The notes beneath the pieces are model-generated. The model was given only the letters and a program-made list of their open reading frames with translations, did not search any database and was not told where the DNA came from. From NCBI GenBank assembly GCA_030695605.1, contig JAUYQE010000084.1, positions 1 to 6,297 of the forward strand: a stretch of 6,297 nt of DNA. The letters are read 5' to 3'. The translations under genes were made by a program, and so were the position numbers. The stretch is from Nanobdellota archaeon. Lineage in GTDB: Archaea > Nanobdellota > Nanobdellia > Woesearchaeales > GW2011-AR9. Shown here in pieces: positions 1 to 4,721 of this stretch. The stretch's first letter is position 1. Every line of letters begins with the position of its first letter.

Positions 1-865
1 TGTTCTGCATGCCGGCTTTTTTCTCTTCTTTGATAATACTGTTTACTTTCTCATAGCCCGCAGAGATCTTCGTGCCGCCACTAATCTGCAAGTGAAAAAA
101 CTCATACTCAGAAACTTCTTTGGCATCGGCAGTATGCACCACATATCGGCGTCTAATCCCCTGATAGTTCTGCCCTAAAGCCTGCTGGTACAGCCGCTCC
201 AGAATGCGGTCGCGCCAGAACACTTCTGTCTTGACAATATTTTTCTTCGCTTCATCCATCGAGCCAGAAACATCCATCAGATCAATGATCAGTGCACTCG
301 CCAGAGGAATGTCTTCAATGGCCGGAGCGCGATAGCGAAAGTCTTCCCGAGAAGGAATGAGCGGATCGCCGGGCTGATACGTGCCGGTGGCGATGGACCG
401 CTTGAGCGCTTGCTTTAACGTCCGGCGAGGATGCCGTAAGGATTGCGGCCCAGTCCGCGAGATGGAATCATACCGCACTCTTTTTTCCGTAATATCGCCG
501 GAATCCGTCGGCTTCAGCTTCGGCAGCCGTAAGTCTTCAATGAGCAGATCCGTCAGCTCTTCACAGGAAAAGTCAACATTATCGCCTTCCTCAAAGCCAC
601 TGTCCCCTGCACCACTCCCCTCCCCCGGCTGATCGCCAAAAAGCGGATCACCTTCATCTCCGTCGCCGACGCTCACGCCGCCGACGCTACCGCGATCATA
701 CTCAAAATGGGGCATATGAATAATGGGAATATTGATAGAAACACGCTTCCCGTTCTGAGAAACCCGCATCTTCTCTGAGCCGATGTACTTCCCCAGCTTT
801 TTTTTTAGCAGCTGCTTTACTTTCTTTTTGTAGCGCTGGTTGTCGGCATCAATGCGGCTTGCCAT
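1..865 (-). CDS. DUF444 / YhbH-family protein, VWA-like domain (partial, C-terminus missing)
   Basis: The minus-strand frame is open from ATG at 865 to the window edge, giving 288 visible residues and no stop. Visible parts are a lysine-rich N-terminus (about 8-30), an acidic glycine-rich linker (about 66-95), and a VWA-type metal-site motif DxSxS at D198, S200 and S202 within LIIDLMDVSGSMDEAK. SGGTKIS follows at 262-268. This order is typical of the DUF444 (YhbH/YeaH) family. In bacteria that family lies beside the PrkA kinase and SpoVR genes and acts in stress or sporulation; its biochemical role is not established. Neither partner is visible here, but the downstream side lies outside the window. 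The start is supported by GAGGTG at 877-882, 11 bases upstream. The gene is divergent from the phosphoribosyltransferase gene. The family call is strong; the cellular role in this organism is unknown. Confidence 0.88.
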   Translation of the reverse strand, partial: MASRIDADNQRYKKKVKQLLKKKLGKYIGSEKMRVSQNGKRVSINIPIIHMPHFEYDRGSVGGVSVGDGDEGDPLFGDQPGEGSGAGDSGFEEGDNVDFSCEELTDLLIEDLRLPKLKPTDSGDITEKRVRYDSISRTGPQSLRHPRRTLKQALKRSIATGTYQPGDPLIPSREDFRYRAPAIEDIPLASALIIDLMDVSGSMDEAKKNIVKTEVFWRDRILERLYQQALGQNYQGIRRRYVVHTADAKEVSEYEFFHLQISGGTKISAGYEKVNSIIKEEKKAGMQN

Positions 866-925
866 GTTCTGCTCTGCACCTCTTTTTGGCTGATGTTCTG
901 ATTAAAAGAAAGAAAGGAAAGAATG

Positions 926-933
926 TATAAAAG
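926..933 (-). promoter_or_regulatory. Probable TATA box of the DUF444 gene
   Basis: On the minus strand this reads CTTTTATA. Archaeal spacing would put the transcript start near 900-905, leaving a leader of about 35-40 bases that contains the GAGGTG ribosome site. The box overlaps a perfect 12-base palindrome, TAAAAGCTTTTA (928-939), which may be an operator or just AT-rich promoter sequence. Confidence 0.45.
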
Positions 934-982
934 CTTTTACACGGAAAAAGACAAAAAAAGCATATTTGCGACAACCAAAAAC

Positions 983-990
983 AATTTATA
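983..990 (+). promoter_or_regulatory. TATA box of the phosphoribosyltransferase gene (leaderless arrangement)
   Basis: AATTTATA is centred about 26 bases before the ATG at 1013, the usual distance from an archaeal TATA box to the transcription start. No Shine-Dalgarno sequence sits at a useful distance before the ATG; the nearest GAGG, at 991-994, is about 18 bases away. The transcript therefore probably begins at or next to the start codon. The preceding A-rich stretch could be a BRE element. Confidence 0.55.
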
Positions 991-1006
991 GAGGCATCAT
1001 CCCTCT
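990..1006. promoter_or_regulatory. Inverted repeat between TATA box and start codon (possible operator)
   Basis: AGAGG and CCTCT form a perfect 5-bp inverted repeat with a 7-base centre (CATCATC). If the gene is leaderless, this lies between the TATA box and the transcript start, where a bound repressor would block transcription. If transcription begins earlier, it would be a small RNA hairpin instead. The arms are short, so chance is possible. Confidence 0.3.
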
Positions 1007-1012
1007 TTTTCC

Positions 1013-1657
1013 ATGTCCTTTCCCATAGACTTGCAAAGAAAACTTCCTTACTCGGTTGACCAGTTTGCAGTAGATAAGGCCTATCGCAGCCACTTAGCAG
1101 GCATTCTTCTCCCGGAAGGCCAAATCACGTCACGGGTAGCGCGCTTAGCGGAAGAGATCTCTGCGGATTATGATAGAAAAGACCTTATTGCCCTCTGCAT
1201 GCTGGACGGCGCGATGCGTTTCTTTGTTGAATTGCTGTACAGCGAACACATGAATGTTCGCTTTGAAGTGGAAACCCTGAAAGCCAAAAGTTATGCGGGA
1301 GATGCCTCGACCGGAAACGTCACTTTTTCAGGCTTTGATTTCTCGAAAGCCGAGGGCCGGGATGTTCTCATCGTCGAAGATATTATCGATACGGGAACAA
1401 CCATGCGGGCCACGCTGGACAAACTGGCTGCGCAGGGCGCAAAGAGCACCAGCATCGCTGCCCTGCTAGCCAAGCCGGAACGGCACCAGCCAGGCTTGCA
1501 AGAACAGCTTGCTGCTCATCCCCTCTATCTCGGCTTTCTCATTCCCGACGAATTTGTCGTCGGATACGGCCTCGATTACAATGGCCATTATCGCGGCTTG
1601 CGGCATCTGGGCGTGCTGAATGAAGAAGCGTTTGCGTTAGCACAAACCAGAACATGA
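1013..1657 (+). CDS. hpt: Hypoxanthine(-guanine) phosphoribosyltransferase family protein
   Basis: The product has 214 residues. It should transfer the phosphoribosyl group of PRPP to a 6-oxopurine (hypoxanthine or guanine) in cytoplasmic purine salvage. The PRPP-binding loop is VLIVEDIIDTGTT (118-130), with the adjacent E-D acidic pair that contacts the ribose. LDGAMRFF (64-71) matches the pyrophosphate loop, KSYAG (92-96) the mobile catalytic loop, and PDEFVVGYGLDYN (178-190) the purine-base pocket including D188. Length fits the HPRT family. The start at 1013 fits a TATA box 26 bases upstream and a leaderless message. The gene converges on nre with 23 bases between stop codons and no obvious terminator. 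The enzyme class is certain. Preference for hypoxanthine over guanine or xanthine is inferred, since the archaeal purine PRTs of this clade vary. Confidence 0.92.
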   Translation: MSFPIDLQRKLPYSVDQFAVDKAYRSHLAGILLPEGQITSRVARLAEEISADYDRKDLIALCMLDGAMRFFVELLYSEHMNVRFEVETLKAKSYAGDASTGNVTFSGFDFSKAEGRDVLIVEDIIDTGTTMRATLDKLAAQGAKSTSIAALLAKPERHQPGLQEQLAAHPLYLGFLIPDEFVVGYGLDYNGHYRGLRHLGVLNEEAFALAQTRT

Positions 1658-1680
1658 GCAACAAAGCCATGGACTGGCAA

Positions 1681-2877
1681 TTAGCCAAACTCCCCTAACC
1701 GCTTCTGCTCTTTCTTCTCTTTCAGCAGTTTGCTCGTTGACAAAAGCAGATTCAGATCAAAAGAAAATTTCTTCTTAGCGAGCGCCAGAGCATATGTCAA
1801 TAATAACTCTTCCGATGAAAAACGGAGGGGAGGCACCGCCAGGCTTTTCCGTGCCGCTTCCCGACACACCCAGACCCCCAGCGGGACGTTGTACTCAGGC
1901 GTTATAAAGCGCAGCGCTAAGCAGGCCTGCTGCCGCTTCAACTCTTTCATCTTTTCCAAGACGGGAAGCCGGGCCGCGTAATAGCCGCCTGCAGTTTCTT
2001 CCGCATACGTTTTCCGGCCTTCGTACCCTTCAAAATCCGTTGAATACTGGTAGCTGTTCTTTGACCAGGGATTAATTGCTTTATGGAGATATGTCTCAAA
2101 AAGCTCATAGCTCCACACCTGCGGAAAGAAGAGTAAGAGATAATAATTCCCCCAGCCACCACCGAAATAGGCTTGATATTCACCAATCGGAAAGTCTTTC
2201 AGTTCAGCAATAAGCTGTTTTCCCAGGGTATCATCAACTGCTGTAATACTCCATCTCGTGGGAACCAGCTTGCGGCTCTGCTGTAAGCCCACATTAGCCG
2301 TCGATATCAATTTTGTCAGAAAATTTTCTTCAAAGCCTTTTCGATAGAGCTGCAGGAGCGCTGGAGCAGCTTTGAGCTCTGTGTCCGCAACCACCCGCTC
2401 AGCACGGGAGTCCACAGAAGGATTTCCCGTAAGCTGGGCGCTTTTTATCTCGGAAGCGGGCCCGAAAGGGATAATTTCCCGCTCGGATTTTATCTCGAGT
2501 TTGGGCTGCTTTTGCAGGCTGACTTCCACATCAACACTGCGCTTCGCCATGCCGACCTCTTTGACAATGTCGAGGAAACGATGCGATTGCTGAACCTGCT
2601 TAACATTCCAGCTGGTGCGGGAATTGACGAGGCTATACCGCCGGCTGGCAACCTCACCGATGGCCGTATCCTGAGCGCTCCACTGCCGTGGTGAATCGTA
2701 GCTGCTGACATTGCCCACAAACTGCGGGCTGAGAATGCCGATGTTCACTTTCGGATAGCCAAATCGGCCGATGAAAGGCGCGGGCGCAGATCCCTGAAAA
2801 TCCTGCTTGAACTGCTGCGGGATTTGTAAGCGGGAGATTTGCTCAATGTCCCGGTATTTGACACGCTGGATTTTCAT
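1681..2877 (-). CDS. nre: Archaeal Nre-family DNA repair protein with C-terminal PCNA-binding motif
   Basis: The product has 398 residues. Family-typical blocks are GSAPAPFIGRFGYPKVNIG (29-47), YDSPRQW (60-66), SRKLVPTRWSITAVDD (201-216), a Gly/Tyr-rich GGGWGNYYLLLF segment (239-250) and GGYYAARLPVLEKM (298-310). These match the Nre N- and C-terminal domains (formerly DUF650/DUF651). The last eight residues, QKRLGEFG, fit a PIP box (Q391, L394, F397) for binding the sliding clamp PCNA. Archaeal Nre proteins are linked to DNA-damage repair through PCNA. As I recall, many members start with a cysteine-rich zinc-binding segment. Here the frame has a stop codon (TAA) four codons before the ATG at 2877, so that segment is absent. 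The start lies 35 bases inside the end of the recombinase gene, suggesting co-transcription; no strong ribosome site is visible before it. Confidence 0.9.
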   Translation of the reverse strand: MKIQRVKYRDIEQISRLQIPQQFKQDFQGSAPAPFIGRFGYPKVNIGILSPQFVGNVSSYDSPRQWSAQDTAIGEVASRRYSLVNSRTSWNVKQVQQSHRFLDIVKEVGMAKRSVDVEVSLQKQPKLEIKSEREIIPFGPASEIKSAQLTGNPSVDSRAERVVADTELKAAPALLQLYRKGFEENFLTKLISTANVGLQQSRKLVPTRWSITAVDDTLGKQLIAELKDFPIGEYQAYFGGGWGNYYLLLFFPQVWSYELFETYLHKAINPWSKNSYQYSTDFEGYEGRKTYAEETAGGYYAARLPVLEKMKELKRQQACLALRFITPEYNVPLGVWVCREAARKSLAVPPLRFSSEELLLTYALALAKKKFSFDLNLLLSTSKLLKEKKEQKRLGEFG

Positions 2878-3722
2878 CTTGCAATTTTATCTCTTTTCTG
2901 ACTAACGCATCATAAGGGCTCTGCACTTTTAACAATTGTGGGGCTGCGAGATGCAAGTAAATCATCGTCGTTTCTATCTTGCTATGCCCGAGCAACGGCT
3001 GCAATTCAAGCACGGAATAGCCGTTCTGAATGAGGTGTGTCGCAAAAGAATGCCGGAGCATGTGCGGATGCACCCTCTTCTGTAATTTTGCTTTCTGCCA
3101 CGCTTTTTTAAGAATCTCCCGAACACTTTGTGTCGAAAACGAGGCCATGCCATCCTTGGAAAAGCCAGTCGTCTGGAGCAAGATTTTCTTTGGCAATATG
3201 AGCGAGCAGCTCTTCTTTCAATGCTTGGGGAATAATAAACAAGCGATCTTTTCTTCCTTTTCCCTGCCGCACCCAGCCATAATTGCCTGCGAAGTCAAAG
3301 TCCCTTCTTCTCAGATGCACGACTTCACTCACCCGTAAGCCCGCACCATAGAGCAAAGAAACAAGGAGCCGGTGCTTCGCATTCTCTATCGTGCGTAATA
3401 CCTGAGCGACTTCCTCTTTATTCAGAAACTCCGGCAATCGCCGCGGCTTTTTCTGCAGAGGAATATTGAGAGTAAGCCGGCGATGCAAGATTTGCTCGTA
3501 GAAGAATTTTATGGCATGTACATACACATTTAACGTATTTCCGGGAGCATTTCGCTCGATGAGCGCATCCAAAAACTCCAGAACATCTTCTTTTTTTACC
3601 GAATACGGGTTTTTATGCGTACGCCGGAAAAAGCGCTCCACTCCAGAGCAGTACGTCTTTATCGTTCTAGGGCTCAATCCTCTGCGCAAGCCCTCTTTTA
3701 CAATCATGCATGAAATGTCCAT
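2843..3722 (-). pseudogene. xerA: XerA-like tyrosine recombinase/integrase, interrupted by one frameshift
   Basis: Two overlapping minus-strand frames make one recombinase. The first (3722 to 3108) has the SAM-like DNA-binding domain (about 1-85) and the first catalytic residues, R130 in GAGLRVSE and K155 in QGKGRKDR. It reads DDWLFQG at 184-190, then diverges. The second frame (to the stop at 2843) supplies the missing C-terminus: HPHMLRHSF (H-x-x-R), LLGHS (H) and the nucleophile Tyr in TTMIYLH. The switch falls near 3152 and equals one extra base or two missing bases. Repaired length would be about 290 residues, normal for archaeal Xer proteins. The start at 3722 has GGTGAG three bases upstream; a longer open frame to 3932 would run through the tRNA gene and is rejected. 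Neither half alone has all catalytic residues. A sequencing error, a recent mutation or recoding could explain the break. Confidence 0.85.
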
Positions 3723-3725
3723 TTT

Positions 3726-3731
3726 CTCACC
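3726..3731 (-). promoter_or_regulatory. Ribosome binding site fixing the recombinase start
   Basis: The minus strand reads GGTGAGAAAATG, a good match to the archaeal anti-Shine-Dalgarno sequence close to the ATG at 3722. It decides against the longer open frame beginning at 3932, which would read through the tRNA. Confidence 0.6.
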
Positions 3732-3746
3732 GAAATAATTAAATAC

Positions 3747-3858
3747 GGCAGCGCTGGGGATTGAACCCAGAAGTCCGCTAAGACAGAGTTGTCTTATGTC
3801 CCATCGGTTTAGTGATGGGATTTTAAGACTCTCGCCATTACCATTAGGCGACGCTGCC
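3747..3858 (-). tRNA. tRNA-Leu(UAA): tRNA with anticodon UAA (Leu), type II, with intron
   Basis: All arms pair. The acceptor is GGCAGCG/CGCTGCC (7 bp). The D stem is GCC/GGC with GG in the loop. The anticodon stem is AGAGT/ACTCT. The variable arm is long, GTCT-TAGC-GGAC. The T arm is CTGGG-TTCAATC-CCCAG. After removal of a 31-base intron the anticodon loop is C-T-TAA-A-A, anticodon TAA at 3825-3823, reading UUA leucine codons. The mature length is 81 and CCA is not encoded. One oddity: the base after the acceptor stem (3746) gives G73, whereas leucine tRNAs normally carry A73 and G73 is typical of serine tRNAs. Leucine is assigned from the anticodon. The gene lies 24 bases before the recombinase start on the same strand. 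Confidence 0.88.
3791..3821 (-). other. tRNA intron at position 37/38 with bulge-helix-bulge splice sites
   Basis: The unspliced RNA forms the archaeal splicing-endonuclease motif. A 4-bp helix CTTA/TAAG has the 3-base bulge AAA on the 5' side and the 3-base bulge ACA on the 3' side, next to the anticodon stem. Cutting after the second base of each bulge removes exactly 31 bases and leaves a normal 7-base loop. The intron itself forms a strong 7-bp hairpin, TCCCATC/GATGGGA. Two unpaired bases (CA) opposite the 5' bulge make that side a slightly relaxed form of the motif. Confidence 0.85.
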
Positions 3859-3882
3859 TGTTTTCTATGGCGAGAGAAGTTG

Positions 3883-3890
3883 TTTATTAG
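3883..3890 (-). promoter_or_regulatory. Probable TATA box of the tRNA (and xerA-nre) transcript
   Basis: The minus strand reads CTAATAAA, 25-32 bases upstream of the first tRNA base, at archaeal promoter distance, with AAAG just before it as a possible BRE. No separate promoter is evident in the 24 bases between tRNA and xerA, so the recombinase and nre may share this promoter. Confidence 0.45.
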
Positions 3891-3903
3891 CTTTACCTGC
3901 AGC

Positions 3904-3998
3904 TGTCCAGTGTGTCCAGTGGCTTTCTTCACCGTCTAAAAGTAAAAGATATTGAGAATATGCGCCTTCTGGCACTGGACAAGCACCATGTCCCGTGG
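3904..3998. repeat. Cluster of a 9-base motif TGTCCAGTG (two direct, one inverted, one degenerate copy)
   Basis: TGTCCAGTG occurs as a perfect tandem pair at 3904-3912 and 3913-3921, as its exact reverse complement at 3973-3981, and with one mismatch (TGTCCCGTG) at 3989-3997. The last two form a hairpin of 9 positions with one mismatch around a 7-base loop. The cluster lies just upstream of the tRNA TATA box. It looks like a set of protein-binding sites, either operators or recombinase arms. The rest of 3859-4166 has no convincing gene. It contains a T-rich stretch (about 4040-4062) and a weak TATA-like GTATATT (4024-4030) that could serve the small gene downstream. Confidence 0.55.
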
Positions 3999-4154
3999 TT
4001 GCCGTCTTTTCCCTGTTCTATCGGTATATTCTGCACGTTCATTTTTTCCCTTTTTTGTTTTCTTACGGGGACTGGAGGGACAGATGGTTGCTTTCGCTTG
4101 GCAGCAAGAACCCACCTCAGCCTTTCTGCGCCAGGGGGAGAGAAAAAACCAAAA

Positions 4155-4161
4155 AGGTGAT
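4155..4161 (+). promoter_or_regulatory. Ribosome binding site of the 67-residue gene
   Basis: AGGTGAT lies five bases before the ATG at 4167, a near-ideal archaeal Shine-Dalgarno match. It is the main reason to accept this short frame over the overlapping plus-strand frames. Confidence 0.6.
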
Positions 4162-4166
4162 GAACC

Positions 4167-4370
4167 ATGCAAGAAAAACCCTACGAACAGGTCATGCGGA
4201 CCAACCAGGAAATCCTGGACAGCTTGTGCCGGGAGATGCGGACTATCGCAGCCTATGCGAACATCTCTCCAGCTTTGAAGAAGCGGCTGTATGCTGCGGA
4301 GTACTGGGCTCAGTACATGATGCGGATAAACAACAACTGCATCATTAGTTATTGGGGCATGAAGCCCTGA
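4167..4370 (+). CDS. Hypothetical small protein (67 residues)
   Basis: I do not recognise the family. The protein looks soluble and mostly helical. The first half is charged (EKPYEQVMRTNQEILDSLC), followed by ALKKRLYAAEYWAQYMMR (36-53), and it ends in an aromatic, cysteine-containing tail (CIISYWGMKP). There is no signal peptide, membrane span or metal-binding cysteine pair; C21 and C58 are far apart. A strong ribosome site precedes it and a hairpin with a T-run follows directly after the stop, so the frame is bounded like a real gene. It stands alone: divergent from the tRNA-xerA-nre unit, and the last gene before the AT-rich segment. If the weak TATA-like sequence at 4024-4030 is its promoter, the leader is about 115 bases long. 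Confidence 0.55.
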   Translation: MQEKPYEQVMRTNQEILDSLCREMRTIAAYANISPALKKRLYAAEYWAQYMMRINNNCIISYWGMKP

Positions 4371-4372
4371 TT

Positions 4373-4402
4373 TTCTTTCTTTTCAGGAAGAACGCTTTTT
4401 TT
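4373..4402 (+). terminator. Terminator-like hairpin and T-run after the small gene
   Basis: TTCTTTC pairs with GGAAGAA (7 pairs, one G-U) around a 6-base loop, followed by CGC and seven T residues at 4396-4402. It begins two bases after the stop codon. The stem is weak, but T-runs alone terminate archaeal RNA polymerase. Confidence 0.5.
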
Positions 4403-4429
4403 ATTTATGGGTTTCATTACAGCCCCCAT

Positions 4430-4466
4430 AACCTCAATTTTTCGGATTACTAAGCCAAATGAGGTT
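4430..4466. repeat. Stem-loop AACCTCA...TGAGGTT
   Basis: Seven-base arms (4430-4436 and 4460-4466), extended inward by TTT/AAA after a one-base bulge. It lies in the 351-base gene-free stretch 4371-4721, near the point where the DNA becomes AT-rich. Function unknown. Confidence 0.4.
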
Positions 4467-4485
4467 AATAGGACATTTATTTCAA

Positions 4486-4677
4486 TTAAAGCGAACTTTG
4501 AACCCCCGACCAACCACCCATTAATTACAAGATAGTCACCTCATATTTACTGATAATTACTTAGTTTATCAGACCAACGAAAACGATACGGAAATTCCTT
4601 GAACTTCCCCTAACATAGGATAAACGATTACGCTTCGCTTCATCCAAATTTTTTCCAACGAGAAAAGTTGGGGGCAG
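4486..4677 (+). repeat. Left inverted-repeat block of the AT-rich two-gene segment
   Basis: The outer end is TTAAAGCGAACTTTG (4486-4500), whose exact reverse complement is at 6266-6280. The inner end is GAAAAGTTGGGGGCAG (4662-4677), whose reverse complement with one mismatch is at 6160-6175. The order is the same from outside to inside on both flanks, but the left block is longer (192 against 121 bases) and the middle parts do not obviously align. Inside the block, CTTCCCCTAAC (4604-4614) is a partial inverted partner of GTTGGGGGCAG. Confidence 0.55.
4550..4572. repeat. Perfect 7-bp stem-loop CTGATAA/TTATCAG
   Basis: The arms at 4550-4556 and 4566-4572 flank a 9-base loop. It lies within the left inverted-repeat block, upstream of the nuclease gene. 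It may be an operator-like dyad or an RNA hairpin; nothing distinguishes these. Confidence 0.4.
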
Positions 4678-4687
4678 ACGACGAAAA

Positions 4688-4697
4688 TTTAATAAAC
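4688..4697 (+). promoter_or_regulatory. TATA box of the GIY-YIG gene (leaderless arrangement)
   Basis: TTTAATAAAC is centred about 30 bases before the ATG at 4722. The bases directly before the ATG contain no Shine-Dalgarno match. An upstream in-frame ATG at 4704 is followed by a stop after five codons. Together these favour a leaderless message starting at or near 4722. Confidence 0.45.
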
Positions 4698-4721
4698 AAT
4701 TCGATGTTATTGCTTTATTGA

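Noticed and set aside
381..632. Plus-strand open frame opposite the DUF444 gene, and similar frames opposite nre
   Set aside because: They are antisense shadows of clearly recognised proteins, with no ribosome sites and no family features.
3746..3858. Serine tRNA with anticodon UGA by alternative splicing at position 34/35
   Set aside because: It would fit G73 but needs cleavage outside the 3-base bulges and leaves a pyrimidine at position 37. The bulge-helix-bulge motif places the cuts cleanly at 37/38, giving UAA.
3723..3932. N-terminal extension of the recombinase to an ATG at 3932
   Set aside because: The extra 70 codons read straight through the tRNA gene and its intron and show no recombinase-like sequence; the ATG at 3722 has its own GGTGAG ribosome site.
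4157..4163. C/D box small RNA (GTGATGA as a C box)
   Set aside because: No D box (CTGA) lies at the expected distance, and the sequence is better explained as the ribosome site of the 67-residue gene.
3929..4348. Several open frames of 78-117 codons on both strands between the tRNA and 4348
   Set aside because: They overlap one another in different frames, lack ribosome sites, and have low-complexity or arginine/serine-rich translations typical of chance frames.
4501..4540. tRNA-like remnant (TTTGAACCCCCGACC pattern on the plus strand)
   Set aside because: The reverse complement has GGTTCAAA like a T loop, but no complementary T-stem half or acceptor stem follows, so no tRNA or tRNA fragment can be built.
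4604..4677. Integron attC-like site (CCCCTAAC ... GTTGGGGG with GCTTCGC between)
   Set aside because: The outer boxes resemble attC ends, but neither fits RYYYAAC/GTTRRRY exactly. The inner boxes next to them do not pair, there is no equivalent complete site at the right end or between the two genes, and the nearby recombinase shows no IntI-specific insertion that I can identify. A genome search for repeated sites could reopen this.
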